64,000 nucleotides of DNA from Luteibacter yeojuensis (GTDB taxonomy: Bacteria; Pseudomonadota; Gammaproteobacteria; Xanthomonadales; Rhodanobacteraceae): the NCBI RefSeq assembly GCF_011742875.1, contig NZ_JAAQTL010000001.1:1612001-1676000 (forward strand), read 5' to 3'. Every line of letters starts with the position of its first letter. Position 1 is the first letter of the stretch. This document shows, in pieces, positions 39,043 to 48,590 of this stretch. The translations under genes and the position numbers were made by a program. A model generated the notes under the pieces. That model was not told where the DNA came from. It ran no database searches and worked only from the letters and a program-made list of their open reading frames with translations.

Positions 39043-40494
39043 ATGCTGGTCTTCGCCAACCTCATCGACGGCAAAGCCTGCGCGCCGCTTGGCGGCGGCT
39101 ATCTCGACGTGGTCGACCCGGCCGTCGGACGGCCGTTCGCCCGCTGCCCCGATTCCGGCGCGGATGACGTGGCGGCGGCCGTCGCCGCTGCTTCGCGTGC
39201 CGCGGCGGCCTGGGGAAAGCTTCCCGCCGAAAGCCGCGCCCGCTGCCTGCAGCGCCTGGCGGACGCCGTCGAGGCCCGGCTGGAATCCTTCGCAGCCGCC
39301 GAGTCGCAGGACAGCGGCAAACCGCTCGCCCTCGCCCGATCGCTCGATATCCCACGCGCGATCGCCAACCTGCGCTTCTTCGCCGCCGCGGCGGGACAGT
39401 GGAGCGGTGAGTCGCACGCGATGGAACAGGGCGCCATCAATTACACGTTGCGCCTGCCGCTCGGCGTGGTGGGCTGCATCAGCCCGTGGAACCTGCCGCT
39501 CTACCTCTTCACCTGGAAGATCGCGCCCGCGCTCGCCGCGGGTAACACGGTGGTCGCGAAGCCATCGGAGGTCACGCCGTATACGGCGTGGCTGCTCGGC
39601 ACCCTGGCCGACGAAGCGGGCTTCCCGCCTGGCGTCCTGAACATCGTGCACGGCACGGGCCCCGCCGTGGGCGAAGCCATCGTCACGCACGAGGAGGTCA
39701 AGGCCATCTCCTTCACCGGCAGCACGCGTACGGGCACCGCGATCGCCGCGGCCGCCGCGCCTCGTCTCAAGAAGGTGTCCCTGGAGCTCGGCGGCAAGAA
39801 TCCCGCCATCGTCTTCGGCGATTTCGATTTCGACGATACCGCGATGGCGACGATCGTCCGCTCGGGATTCGCGAACCAGGGCGAGATCTGCCTCTGCGGC
39901 TCGCGCCTGCTCGTGCAGCGCTCCATCTACGAGCGCTTCCGCGACGCCTACCTCCAGCGCGTGCGCGCCTTGCGCGTGGGCGATCCGCTGGACGCCGACA
40001 ACCATCTCGGCGCGCTCGTGTCGCGGGCCCACTTCGACAAGGTCAGCGGCTGCATCGAGCGCGCCCGCGCGGAAGGAGGCAGGATCCTCACGGGAGGCGG
40101 CCGGGTCGAACTCGACGGACGCTGTGCCGGAGGATGGTTCATCGAACCCACGGTGATCGAGGGGCTGGCGCCCGGCACGGCGACCAACCAGGAAGAGATC
40201 TTCGGCCCGGTCGTCACGCTCATTCCCTTCGACACCGAGGACGAAGCCCTCGCCATCGCGAACGGCACGCCCTACGGCCTGGCGGCCTCGGTGTGGACGC
40301 GCGACGTGTCGCGTGCGCACCGCTTCGCCGCGAAACTGGACTTCGGCATCGTCTGGGTCAACTGCTGGATGCTGCGCGACCTGCGCACGCCGTTCGGCGG
40401 CACGAAACAATCCGGCGTGGGCCGCGAAGGCGGTTTCGAGGCCATGCGTTTCTTCACCGAAGCCAGGAACATCTGCATCGACCATGGCCAATGA
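39043..40494 (+). CDS. Aldehyde dehydrogenase, 2-aminomuconic semialdehyde type
   Basis: 483 residues. The catalytic cysteine is Cys283 in NQGEICLCGSR and the glutamate is Glu248 in LELGGKNPA. NQGEICLC and the C-terminal GGTKQSGVGREGG are typical of 2-hydroxymuconic/2-aminomuconic semialdehyde dehydrogenases (ALDH8 group). The next gene, overlapping by 11 bases, is a RidA protein of the 2-aminomuconate deaminase type. Together these suggest the lower 3-hydroxyanthranilate (tryptophan-kynurenine) pathway; upstream enzymes are not in the window. Confidence 0.88.
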   Translation: MLVFANLIDGKACAPLGGGYLDVVDPAVGRPFARCPDSGADDVAAAVAAASRAAAAWGKLPAESRARCLQRLADAVEARLESFAAAESQDSGKPLALARSLDIPRAIANLRFFAAAAGQWSGESHAMEQGAINYTLRLPLGVVGCISPWNLPLYLFTWKIAPALAAGNTVVAKPSEVTPYTAWLLGTLADEAGFPPGVLNIVHGTGPAVGEAIVTHEEVKAISFTGSTRTGTAIAAAAAPRLKKVSLELGGKNPAIVFGDFDFDDTAMATIVRSGFANQGEICLCGSRLLVQRSIYERFRDAYLQRVRALRVGDPLDADNHLGALVSRAHFDKVSGCIERARAEGGRILTGGGRVELDGRCAGGWFIEPTVIEGLAPGTATNQEEIFGPVVTLIPFDTEDEALAIANGTPYGLAASVWTRDVSRAHRFAAKLDFGIVWVNCWMLRDLRTPFGGTKQSGVGREGGFEAMRFFTEARNICIDHGQ

Positions 40495-40915
40495 GATCAT
40501 CCGCGTCGAAGGCGCACCCGCTCCCGTCGGGGCCTACCCGCATGCCCGCCGCGTGGGGCAGCTGCTGTTCCTCTCCGGCATCGGTCCGCGCGACCCGGCC
40601 ACGAACGCGATCCCGGGAAACGTGACGGATGCGCAGGGCAACCTGCTCTCCTACGACATCGAGGCGCAGTGCCGGCAGGTTTTCGCCAACGTGCGCACGG
40701 TGCTCGAAGCCAGCGGCGCCCGCTTCGAGGATCTTGTCGACGTCACCGTGTACCTGACCGACATGGCCCACGATTTCGCGGCGTACAACCGCCTGTATGC
40801 GGAAGCGTTCGCGGGGGTGGATGCGTGCCGGACGACCGTGGAGGTCAACGCCCTGCCGACGCCGATCGCGATCGAACTGAAATGCGTGGCGGCCCTTGTG
40901 CAGGAGCCGCTATAG
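40484..40915 (+). CDS. RidA-family protein, probable 2-aminomuconate deaminase
   Basis: 143 residues of the YjgF/YER057c/UK114 fold (VGQLLFLSGIGPRDP, DLVDVTVYLTDMAHDF, CRTTVEVNALP). The length and N-terminus resemble 2-aminomuconate deaminase, and it directly follows the 2-aminomuconic semialdehyde dehydrogenase-like gene. A generic enamine/imine deaminase role is the alternative. Its last residues (QEPL) and the TAG stop are encoded by the REP element starting at 40897. Confidence 0.82.
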   Translation: MANEIIRVEGAPAPVGAYPHARRVGQLLFLSGIGPRDPATNAIPGNVTDAQGNLLSYDIEAQCRQVFANVRTVLEASGARFEDLVDVTVYLTDMAHDFAAYNRLYAEAFAGVDACRTTVEVNALPTPIAIELKCVAALVQEPL

Positions 40916-40976
40916 CGGCGAGAAGCCAATGAAGCGGCGACGCGGATTGCCCTCGCCGCTATAGCGGCTCCTACGC
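40897..40976. repeat. Inverted REP pair, class A, providing stop codons for both flanking genes
   Basis: CAGGAGCCGCTATAGCGGCG at the left and GCCGCTATAGCGGCTCCTAC at the right. The left TATAG gives the stop of the RidA gene (TAG 40913-40915); the right CTAC gives, on the minus strand, the TAG stop of the N-formylglutamate hydrolase gene (40973-40971). Confidence 0.9.
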
Positions 40977-41762
40977 CGAGCGCGCATGTTCCAGGCAGGT
41001 TTTCAGCATCTCGCCTATCAGCAGCTGCACGTTCGCCGCCTTCGCCGGCAGGTATTCGAACGAGTCCTCGTCCATGTAGTTGACCTGGGCGAGCTCCAGC
41101 TGCACGGCGTCGATGCCCTGCTCCGGCTTGCCGTAGTTGCGCGTGATGTAGCCGCCCTTGAAGCGGCCGTTCACGGCGTGGGTGTAATCGGCCTGCGCTT
41201 CCAGCAGCGACGCCAGGCGCGACTGGAGTTCCGGCGAGCAGCTCGCCCCGTCGGCCGTGCCGATGTTGAAGTCCGGCAGGCGGCCTTCGAACAGCATGGG
41301 AACATGGCTGCGGATCGAATGCCCTTCCCATAGCACCGCGCGCCCGTGCTCCTTCCGCAGCCGGTTCAGTTCGTCGGCGAGGGCGCGATGGTAGGGTTTC
41401 CACCAGCGCTTCACGCGATCGGCGATCTCATCGGCGTCGGGCTCGGCACCCGGTCGGTAGATGGCCTCGCCGCTGAAGAGGATGGTCGGCACCAGGCCGG
41501 TCTCGCTCTTGCCCGGATACAGGGCATGGCCGTCCGCCGGGCGGTTCAGGTCCACCACGTAGCGCGAGGCGAAGGGGCGGATCACGCTGGCGCCCATGTC
41601 GCGCGCGAAGTCGTAGAGCTCCGCCACGTGCCAGTCGGTGTCGGGCGAGCGGCGCGCGGGACGCTTCATGCGCGCCGCCAGCTCGTCCGGAATGGCGCTG
41701 CCGTTGTGCGGCAGGCTGATGAGGAGCGGCGCGCTGCCGCGATGCAGGGTATACGGGCTCAT
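40971..41762 (-). CDS. hutG: N-formylglutamate amidohydrolase
   Basis: 263 residues; the HutG/N-formylglutamate deformylase family. Motifs SLPHNGSAIP, DTDWHVAELYDF, SRYVVDLNRPADG, LWEGHSIRSH and FKGGYITRNYGKP. The reaction yields glutamate and formate in histidine degradation, but no other hut genes are near. The stop codon lies in a REP element. Confidence 0.88.
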   Translation of the reverse strand: MSPYTLHRGSAPLLISLPHNGSAIPDELAARMKRPARRSPDTDWHVAELYDFARDMGASVIRPFASRYVVDLNRPADGHALYPGKSETGLVPTILFSGEAIYRPGAEPDADEIADRVKRWWKPYHRALADELNRLRKEHGRAVLWEGHSIRSHVPMLFEGRLPDFNIGTADGASCSPELQSRLASLLEAQADYTHAVNGRFKGGYITRNYGKPEQGIDAVQLELAQVNYMDEDSFEYLPAKAANVQLLIGEMLKTCLEHARSA

Positions 41763-41778
41763 GGGCGCAGTGTACCGC

Positions 41779-43140
41779 TCATCCGGGCACCCGATCCCCC
41801 ATCAGCACCATCTCCTCCGCCGCCGTGGGATGGACGGCCAGCGTGGCGTCGAGGTCACCCTTCGTGGCGCCCATCTTGATGGCCACGGCGAAGCCCTGGA
41901 GGATCTCGTCCACGCCGGGGCCGAACATCTGCATCCCCACGATGCGCGAATCGTCGCCGACACAGATCAGCTTGAACAGCGTCGTCATCGGCCGGTGAGC
42001 CAGCGCCAGCTGCATGGGAATGAAGGACTGCTTGTAAAGGTGCACCTCCGCGCCGTACGCCTCGCGCGCCTGCTGTTCGGACATGCCGATCGTGCCCAAT
42101 GGCGGGTGCGAGAACACCACGCTGGGGATGTTCTGGTAATCGAGCTTCGCTTCCGGCTTGCCGCCGAACAGGCGATCGGCGAGCTTGCGCCCGGCCGCGA
42201 CCGCCACCGGCGTGAGCTGCATGCGCTGGGTCACGTCGCCCACGGCGTAAACGCCCGGCACGTTGGTGTTCTGGTAATCGTCGATTTCCACGTGCCCGTA
42301 CTCGCCGGTGCGCAGGCCGATCCGCCCGATGTCGAGGGAGGCCGTGTTCGAACTGCGACCGACCGCCCAGACGAGCACGTCGTATGGACCGGGATGGTCG
42401 CCGCGGTCGCAGTCGAGCAGCAGCACGCCGTCCTTCTCGTGCACCGCCTCGATCTGGCAACCGTAATTGATGTTGATGCCGTGCTTGCGCATCTCCTCGC
42501 CAAGGCCGAACGCCATTTCCTCGTCGAAGCCTCCCATCAGGCGGCCGCGCACGAACATGTCCACGTCGCAGCCCAGCGCGCGCAACACGCCGGCGAGTTC
42601 GACCGCGATATAGCCGCCGCCGACGATCGCCGCGCGGCGCGGGCAGGCGCGCAACGCGAAGAAGTCGTCCGAGGTGATGCCCCGTTCGAACCCGGGCTTG
42701 TCGAGCCTGTTCGGGGAGGACCCGGTGGCGATGACGACGTGCGGCGCGGTCAACTCGCGCGAACCCGCCTGGATGCGGTCGGGCGCAAGGAAGCGGCCGG
42801 TCTCGCGGATGTGCGTGATGTGCAGGCCGTCGAGGGTCTGGGCGTACTTGCCGCGGATGCGCTCGACGTATTCGTCACGGCGTTCGATGAAGCGCGGCCA
42901 GTCGAGGCTGCCCGGGGTGTCGTGGAAACCGTAGTCGACCGCGATGTACTGCGCTTCGGCCATCTGGGCCGCGTACCACATCGCCTTTTTCGGCACGCAA
43001 CCGACGTTGACGCAGGTGCCGCCGAGTTCCTTCGGCTCCAGCAGAGCCACCCTGGCGCCGTGTTTCGCCGCGCGAATCGCCGCGGCGAGCCCGCCGGAGC
43101 CGCCGCCGATCACGATGAGGTCGAAGGTTTCCACGGTCAT
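41779..43140 (-). CDS. gor: Glutathione-disulfide reductase
   Basis: 453 residues; FAD enzyme that regenerates reduced glutathione with NADPH. FAD motif GGGSGGLAAA (12-21), redox pair Cys43/Cys48 in GTCVNVGCVPKK, NADPH motif GGGYIAVELAGVL and the C-terminal VHPTAAEE with the proton-relay His/Glu. It lies 12 bases after dadA. Confidence 0.95.
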   Translation of the reverse strand: MTVETFDLIVIGGGSGGLAAAIRAAKHGARVALLEPKELGGTCVNVGCVPKKAMWYAAQMAEAQYIAVDYGFHDTPGSLDWPRFIERRDEYVERIRGKYAQTLDGLHITHIRETGRFLAPDRIQAGSRELTAPHVVIATGSSPNRLDKPGFERGITSDDFFALRACPRRAAIVGGGYIAVELAGVLRALGCDVDMFVRGRLMGGFDEEMAFGLGEEMRKHGININYGCQIEAVHEKDGVLLLDCDRGDHPGPYDVLVWAVGRSSNTASLDIGRIGLRTGEYGHVEIDDYQNTNVPGVYAVGDVTQRMQLTPVAVAAGRKLADRLFGGKPEAKLDYQNIPSVVFSHPPLGTIGMSEQQAREAYGAEVHLYKQSFIPMQLALAHRPMTTLFKLICVGDDSRIVGMQMFGPGVDEILQGFAVAIKMGATKGDLDATLAVHPTAAEEMVLMGDRVPG

Positions 43141-43152
43141 GCGTCTCTCCAG

Positions 43153-44412
43153 TCAAAGATTGAATCGTGCAGGGGAATAGGGTTGCGGGTCTAGCACCGG
43201 CGCCGGACCCGCGAGCAGGCTGGCCAGCAATTCGCCGGTCGCGGCGGCCATGCTGATACCGAGCATGCCGTGCGCGGTCGCGTAGGCGAGGTTGGACCAG
43301 CGTGTGCTCGGACCGATGATCGGCACCTCGTCCACGCTCATCGGGCGCCAGCCCCACCAGGGCACGACCTCGCCGCGGCCTTCCGGCTCGAGCAGGTAGG
43401 CCGCCGCGCCGCGGCGCAATGCGTCGATGCGTACGTCGTTCAGGCCTTCCTCGAAACCGGAGAATTCCATGGTGCTGCCGAGGCGATAGCCCGATTGCCA
43501 CGGCGTCACGCAGACCGCCGCCTCGCGCAGCACCAGCGAATGATGCGGCGGGTGTTCGGGCGGCTGTTCCCACGTCAGGGAATAGCCCTTGCCCGGCTGC
43601 ATCGGAAGGCGGATACCAAGCAAGCGGCCGACCAGAGGCGACCAGGCACCCAAGGCCATCACGACGCGTTCGCCGCTGAAGACGCCGCCGGTGGTGCGCA
43701 CGTGGCTGATCCTCGCGCCGTCGAGGACGAATTCGTCGATCCGCGCGCCGGTTTCGATGGCGCCGCCGAGCTCGCGCACGCGTCGTGCGAGTTCGGCGAC
43801 GAAGCGGTCGGGGCGCAATCGCGCGTCGCCGGGATGCAGGAGGGCTCCGGCCACGCCATCGCGCAGGCCGGGCTCGAGCGCCAACACCTCGTCGCCGTCC
43901 AGTTCGCGCACGTCCATGCCGAGTCCGCGCAGCAGGTCCACGTGCGGGCGATCGGCCTGGAACGTTCGCGGCTGCCGGTACACGTAGAGTTCGCCCACGG
44001 CTTCGAACTCGCAGCGCAATCCCTCGCCCGCCACGAGATCGTCCAGGAGGGCGCGCGAGCGCGCGAGGATCGCGCCGCGCGCCGCGCCGGCGCGCTGGAA
44101 ATCGCGCCAGTTGCAGTGCCGGGCGAAACCGAGGAGCCAGCGCGCCCGTGCGGCATCCGCCCGGGGATTCACGTAGAGCGGCGCGTCGCGCCGCAGCAGC
44201 GAACGCAAGGCGGTGCCGACCATGCCCGGCATGGTCAGCGGGGCCGCATGGCTCGGCGTGACGGTGCCGCAGTTGCCGTGGGAGCTGCCGCTGCCGGGGA
44301 AGCCCTGTTCCAGCACCCGCACACTGGCCCCGGCTTTCAGCAGGTACAGCGCGCAGGCCAGGCCGATCACGCCGCCTCCCATGATCAGCACGTCGCTTCG
44401 GGATCTGTCCAT
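43153..44412 (-). CDS. dadA: D-amino acid dehydrogenase, small-subunit type
   Basis: 419 residues. N-terminal FAD motif VLIMGGGVIGLACALYLL (8-25) and PGSGSSHGNCGTVTPSHA, with the C-terminal GHGMLG-like TAHGMLGISMAAATGELLASLL. It oxidises D-amino acids, feeding electrons to the respiratory chain. It could act with the alanine racemase at 28.6-29.7 kb. It begins the dadA-gor pair. Confidence 0.9.
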   Translation of the reverse strand: MDRSRSDVLIMGGGVIGLACALYLLKAGASVRVLEQGFPGSGSSHGNCGTVTPSHAAPLTMPGMVGTALRSLLRRDAPLYVNPRADAARARWLLGFARHCNWRDFQRAGAARGAILARSRALLDDLVAGEGLRCEFEAVGELYVYRQPRTFQADRPHVDLLRGLGMDVRELDGDEVLALEPGLRDGVAGALLHPGDARLRPDRFVAELARRVRELGGAIETGARIDEFVLDGARISHVRTTGGVFSGERVVMALGAWSPLVGRLLGIRLPMQPGKGYSLTWEQPPEHPPHHSLVLREAAVCVTPWQSGYRLGSTMEFSGFEEGLNDVRIDALRRGAAAYLLEPEGRGEVVPWWGWRPMSVDEVPIIGPSTRWSNLAYATAHGMLGISMAAATGELLASLLAGPAPVLDPQPYSPARFNL

Positions 44413-44524
44413 CCGCGCATTCTAGCCCCGCCGGATGAGTAAATTCGTGCGATTTGACAGGTATTCCTTGCAACCTATTGATTTGCTACCCTCGTTGCGC
44501 CCGACGTCGACAGGGAAACGCACG

Positions 44525-45097
44525 ATGATCCCAGCCAAGCACCGCCCCCGCCTCCGGACCGGCCTCGGAACGCTGGCCGTGACGGCGACGGCGATCCTCC
44601 TCGCCGCTTGCGGCAGCGCCCCGCACAAGCCTTCCTCGTCGCAGCGGCGCAACCCCGCCTCCGCGGTGCCGATCGCGAAGAACCTGAACTGGTCGATGGC
44701 ACCCGCGGCCGCGCCGCCGGCCGATGCCGCCAACGACGTCCTGTTCCGCGCCATCGGCCTGGTCGGCACGCCCTACCGCTGGGGCGGCAACACACCCCAG
44801 GGCGGATTCGACTGCAGCGGGCTCATCAATTACATCTACATGACCTCGACGGGCTTGCGCCTGCCGCGCACGTCGGCCGAAATGGCCGCGCTCGACAAGC
44901 CCAAGATCCGCGAGGACGAACTGGCCAGCGGCGACCTTGTCTTCTTCGGTCGCGGCCATATCACCCACGTAGGCGTCTATGTCGGGAAAGGCCGTTTCGT
45001 GCACGCGCCCAACTCGGGCGGTACGGTACGCTTGGACGATCTGGACGGTGCCTACTGGAAAGAGAACTTCGCCTACGGACGGCGCGTTCTGAATTGA
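44525..45097 (+). CDS. NlpC/P60 lipoprotein endopeptidase
   Basis: 190 residues. Lipobox LLAACG (Cys29) and a C-terminal NlpC/P60 domain: PYRWGGNTPQGGFDCSGL with nucleophile Cys97, His148 in ITHVGVYVG, and FVHAPNSGG with the third residue. It should be a lipid-anchored peptidoglycan endopeptidase of the Spr/MepS type. The ATG at 44525 places the lipobox correctly; the open frame continues upstream to 44435 but would bury the signal peptide. Confidence 0.9.
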   Translation: MIPAKHRPRLRTGLGTLAVTATAILLAACGSAPHKPSSSQRRNPASAVPIAKNLNWSMAPAAAPPADAANDVLFRAIGLVGTPYRWGGNTPQGGFDCSGLINYIYMTSTGLRLPRTSAEMAALDKPKIREDELASGDLVFFGRGHITHVGVYVGKGRFVHAPNSGGTVRLDDLDGAYWKENFAYGRRVLN

Positions 45098-45125
45098 CTT
45101 ATCCCCTGATCCAAGGACATCCGAA

Positions 45126-45578
45126 ATGAGCAACATCTCGAAGCTGCAGAAGGTCCTCTACACCGCGCACGCCAAGGTCGCCGGCGGCCGCGAAGGCCAT
45201 GGTGAAACCGACGACGGCCAGATCAAGGTCGACCTGCGCCTCCCGAAGGACATGGGCGGCAACGGTGGCGGCACGAATCCCGAGCAGCTCTTCGCGGTCG
45301 GTTATGCGGCGTGCTTCGAAGGTGCCGTGCGCTTCGTGGCGGGCCAGGAAAAGGTCAAGGTCGACGGCGCCTCGGTCGCCAGCAGCATAGGCATCGGCCC
45401 GCGCGAGGATTCCGGTTTCGGCATCCGCGCGAAGCTGGAAGTCAGCCTCCCCGGCGTGGACGCCGAGACGGCGAAGAACATTGTCCGGACCGCGCACGAG
45501 AAGGTCTGCCCTTACTCGCACGCCACCCGCGGCAATATCGACGTCGAGATCTCGGTGAACGGCGAAGCGGTCGTCTGA
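45126..45578 (+). CDS. ohr: Organic hydroperoxide resistance protein Ohr
   Basis: 150 residues; thiol peroxidase that reduces organic peroxides. Catalytic Cys63 in YAACFEGA and Cys128 in EKVCPYSHA, spaced as in Ohr. No OhrR regulator lies beside it. The terminator 27 bases downstream ends the transcript. Confidence 0.94.
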   Translation: MSNISKLQKVLYTAHAKVAGGREGHGETDDGQIKVDLRLPKDMGGNGGGTNPEQLFAVGYAACFEGAVRFVAGQEKVKVDGASVASSIGIGPREDSGFGIRAKLEVSLPGVDAETAKNIVRTAHEKVCPYSHATRGNIDVEISVNGEAVV

Positions 45579-45604
45579 GGCCGATTCCCCCCCGCGAGAA
45601 CGAA

Positions 45605-45634
45605 GAACGGCGCCTGCGGGCGCCGTTCCTTTTC
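45605..45634 (+). terminator. Terminator of ohr
   Basis: GAACGGCGCC TGCG GGCGCCGTTC, a perfect 10-bp stem, followed by CTTTTCC. It lies between convergent ohr and the FKBP gene. Confidence 0.8.
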
Positions 45635-45657
45635 CAGCATCGGACAGGGACGACGGC

Positions 45658-46146
45658 TCAGTGCGCGCCGTCGCCGTTCGGGTGGGCGTGGCCGTGGGCG
45701 ATTTCTTCTTCCGAGGCATCGCGCACGCTCTGCACGTCCACGTGGAAGTTGAGGGTCTTGCCGGCCATCGGATGGTTGAGGTCGATGTCGACCACGCTGG
45801 AACCGATCTTCTGCACGACCACGACGCGGTTGCCGCCTTCCTTCAGCGAGAGCACCGTGCTGTCGCCGACCTTCAGGCCCTTGCCCTGCTGCGGGAAGTA
45901 CTTCTTCGGCACGCGCTGGGTCATGCCCTCCTGGCGCTGGCCGTAGCCCTGCTCCGGGGCGATCTCGACATCGAACGTGTCGCCGACCGACTTGCCCTCG
46001 AGGCCGGCTTCCAGGCCCGGGATCAGCTGGCCGTGGCCGAGCAGGATCCACAGCGGCTCGCCGCCGTCGATGGAGCTTTCGACCTTCTCGCCGTCCACGG
46101 TGAGGGAATAATGGAACGAGACGACCTTGCCCTTGCCAGCCTGCAT
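45658..46146 (-). CDS. slyD: SlyD-like FKBP peptidyl-prolyl isomerase
   Basis: 162 residues. FKBP core (VSFHYSLTVDGEKVESS, LLGHGQLIPGLEAGLEG) with an IF domain inserted (GYGQRQEGMTQRVPKKYFPQ), then NHPMAGKTLNFHVDV and a short His-rich tail (HGHAHPNGDGAH) that may bind nickel or other metals. The ATG at 46146 gives the standard start. Confidence 0.9.
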   Translation of the reverse strand: MQAGKGKVVSFHYSLTVDGEKVESSIDGGEPLWILLGHGQLIPGLEAGLEGKSVGDTFDVEIAPEQGYGQRQEGMTQRVPKKYFPQQGKGLKVGDSTVLSLKEGGNRVVVVQKIGSSVVDIDLNHPMAGKTLNFHVDVQSVRDASEEEIAHGHAHPNGDGAH

Positions 46147-46177
46147 GTTGGTTTCTACCCAAGGAAAACCTGGGATT

Positions 46178-47434
46178 TTAGCCGTGCCCGGCCCCGTCGT
46201 CACCCGGTTCGGGCCGCCGGCCGAAGCCGATGCCCCGCGCCTCGGGCCCGATCCAGGTCAGCACGGCCAGCAGGATGGCCACCGCGGCGATCCAGGTGGA
46301 CATGGCGAAGGCGAAATCCCCCCCCCGCCGTTCGGCCAGCCATGTCTGGGCGGTCGCCGTGATCGCGGCCAGCAGGTTGCCCATCTGGTAGGCGAAACCC
46401 GGCAACGTGCCGCGCACCGCGTCCGGCGCCAGCTCGTTGAGGTGGGTGGGGACCACGCCCCATGCGCCCTGCACCATCACCTGGATGAGGAAGGCGCCGA
46501 GGCCGAGCAGCAGCAGGGAGCCGCCGTAGGTCCATAGCGGGATGACCGGGATGGCGAGCAGCGCCGCGATGATGATCGCCTTGCGCCGTCCGATCTTCTC
46601 CGACAGCGACCCGAACGCCAGCCCACCCGCCAGTGCCCCCAGGTTGAGCAGCGCCGTGAGCATGAAGGCGGTGCCCGACCCGGCGGGGATCTTCAACTGG
46701 GTCTGGATGAAGGTGGGATACATGTCCTGCGAGCCGTGGCTGAACATGTTGAACGCCGCCATCAGCAGCATGAGATAGACGAACAGCTTCCAGTACCCGC
46801 GCATCGAGACGAAGACGCTCTCGCGCGCGTGGTGACGGCGCCCTTCCCACACCGGCGACTCGGGCACCTTCCGGCGGATGTACAACACCAGCAGCGCCGG
46901 CAGCGCGCCCACGACGAAGAGCCCGCGCCAGCCCACCGCGTCCACCAGCAGCCAGTTGACCAGCGCGGCAAGGAAGAAGCCGCAGGGGTAGCCGCTCTGC
47001 AGCAACCCGGAAACGAAACCGCGCGATGTCGATGGGATCGATTCCATCGCCAGCGAGGCGCCGATGCCCCACTCGCCGCCCATCGCGATACCGAAGAGGA
47101 AACGCAGGCCCAGCAGCACGCCGAGACTGGGCGAGAAGGCGCACGCCAGTTCGAGGATGGAGAACAGGACGATGTCGACCATCAGCACGGGACGGCGCCC
47201 GTAACGGTCGGCCAGGCGGCCGAACAGCAGCGCGCCGATCGGCCGCGCCGCGAGGGTCAGGAACAATCCGTACGTGACGTCCTGCTTCGGTACATGGAAC
47301 TCCTGGGCCACGGCCAGGATCACGAAGGTAAGCAGGAAATAGTCGAAGGCGTCGAGCGTCCAGCCCAGGAAGCTGGCGAGCACGGTATGCCGCTGCGTGT
47401 GATCGAGATCGCGCAGCGCGGCGGGAAGGCGCAT
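46178..47434 (-). CDS. MFS transporter of the sialate/lactate symporter (SHS) group
   Basis: 418 residues with twelve predicted membrane segments. FLGWTLDAFDYFLLTF at the first helix and RPIGALLFGRLADRYGRRPVLM between helices 2 and 3 are characteristic of the SHS family (sialic acid, lactate, pyruvate uptake). GGEWGIGASLAMES and RGFVSGLLQSGYPCGF support this. Substrate not decidable. It is 31 bases downstream of nothing regulatory that I can see; monocistronic. Confidence 0.85.
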   Translation of the reverse strand: MRLPAALRDLDHTQRHTVLASFLGWTLDAFDYFLLTFVILAVAQEFHVPKQDVTYGLFLTLAARPIGALLFGRLADRYGRRPVLMVDIVLFSILELACAFSPSLGVLLGLRFLFGIAMGGEWGIGASLAMESIPSTSRGFVSGLLQSGYPCGFFLAALVNWLLVDAVGWRGLFVVGALPALLVLYIRRKVPESPVWEGRRHHARESVFVSMRGYWKLFVYLMLLMAAFNMFSHGSQDMYPTFIQTQLKIPAGSGTAFMLTALLNLGALAGGLAFGSLSEKIGRRKAIIIAALLAIPVIPLWTYGGSLLLLGLGAFLIQVMVQGAWGVVPTHLNELAPDAVRGTLPGFAYQMGNLLAAITATAQTWLAERRGGDFAFAMSTWIAAVAILLAVLTWIGPEARGIGFGRRPEPGDDGAGHG

Positions 47435-47556
47435 GAGATTTTCCTCAACGATCGGGCGGCGCCGAGGCTAGCACAGCGCTACTATCCGACGGGCGCCTCA
47501 CGGCGCCATGACAGTGCCTCGCTACACTGGCCATCTCACGACAGACGGAGGACTCG

Positions 47557-47859
47557 ATGACGTACTCGCGATCGATCGTTTCATTCGCATTGCTGGCAAG
47601 CCTCGCCACCGGCGCCGCTTTCGCACACGGCGCCCCACCGCAAGCCACCCCTGGCGACAGCGGCGCGCCGTCGTTCTCCGACCTGGACAAGGACAACAAG
47701 GGTTCGATCCGGCGCTCCGACGTGCCCAAGGACGTCGACGCGCTGAAGGAATTGCGCGCGCACTTCAACGAAGCGGACACCAACCACGACGGCAAGGTGG
47801 ACAAGGGCGAATACGACACCTATATCAACAAGGGCAACACGAAACAGCCGCAGCGCTAG
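47557..47859 (+). CDS. Small exported EF-hand protein
   Basis: 100 residues with a signal peptide (about 1-23, ending AFAHG) and two EF-hand-like loops: DLDKDNKGSIRR (43-54) and EADTNHDGKVDKGE near 71-84. A periplasmic calcium-binding role is likely; the Xanthomonadales carry several such proteins of unknown function. Confidence 0.8.
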   Translation: MTYSRSIVSFALLASLATGAAFAHGAPPQATPGDSGAPSFSDLDKDNKGSIRRSDVPKDVDALKELRAHFNEADTNHDGKVDKGEYDTYINKGNTKQPQR

Positions 47860-47914
47860 CCCCGACGGCCGGGGCGCAGTGCCGCCCCGGTCTTCCTGCC
47901 GGACGGAGATCCGC

Positions 47915-48577
47915 ATGACTCCCGACAGTCGCACCAGGCGACGCATCGCTGCCCGATTCCGGCAGCGCGGCGATCGGATCTACATCCATGGCAAGCTGGC
48001 CACCGACCCCGTGTACGCGGCCACGGCGCGGGCGATCGCAGGACGCCGCCTCCCACTGCTCGACATCGGCTGCGGCCTGGGCCTGCTCGGCCACTACCTG
48101 CATGCCTGCGATGCGCTGGACGGCTACGTCGGCCTCGACCATGACGGCCGCAAGATCGCCATGGGCCGCGACGCGGCCGAACGCGCCGGCCTCGGCGACG
48201 AGATCGCCCTGCGCGAAGCGGATGCCGCCACGCCGCAATCCCTGCGCGGTCATGTCGCGATGCTCGACGTGCTGCATTACCTCCCCCGCGAACGGCAGTC
48301 CGAACTGCTCGCCTTCGCCGTGGAACACCTCGCCGACGACGGCGTGCTCGTCCTGCGCAACGTCATCCGCGACGGATCCTGGCGATACAGGGCCACGGTC
48401 TGGGAAGAGCGGTTCATCAAGGCGGTGGGCTGGATTCCGGGCGGGGCGCAGTATTTCCCGACCGAAGACGACATCCGCGAGGTGCTCGAGCCGCGCGGTA
48501 TCGCGGTCGATTTCGAGCCGCTGTTCGGGCGCACGCCTTATAACAGCTGGCTGATGACGGCGTCGCGCAACCTGTAG
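47915..48577 (+). CDS. Class I SAM-dependent methyltransferase
   Basis: 220 residues. Motif I LLDIGCGLGLLGHYL (about 46-60), acidic LDHDG at strand 2, MLDVLHYLP at motif IV. The start at 47915 has GGAGAT upstream. The substrate is not evident. A chain of three REP-derived 70-bp repeats follows the stop. Confidence 0.75.
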   Translation: MTPDSRTRRRIAARFRQRGDRIYIHGKLATDPVYAATARAIAGRRLPLLDIGCGLGLLGHYLHACDALDGYVGLDHDGRKIAMGRDAAERAGLGDEIALREADAATPQSLRGHVAMLDVLHYLPRERQSELLAFAVEHLADDGVLVLRNVIRDGSWRYRATVWEERFIKAVGWIPGGAQYFPTEDDIREVLEPRGIAVDFEPLFGRTPYNSWLMTASRNL

Positions 48578-48590
48578 ACCCTCTGCCCCG

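Noticed and set aside
44435..44524. Upstream extension of the NlpC/P60 gene (30 extra residues)
   Set aside because: It would bury the lipoprotein signal peptide; the ATG at 44525 places the lipobox correctly.
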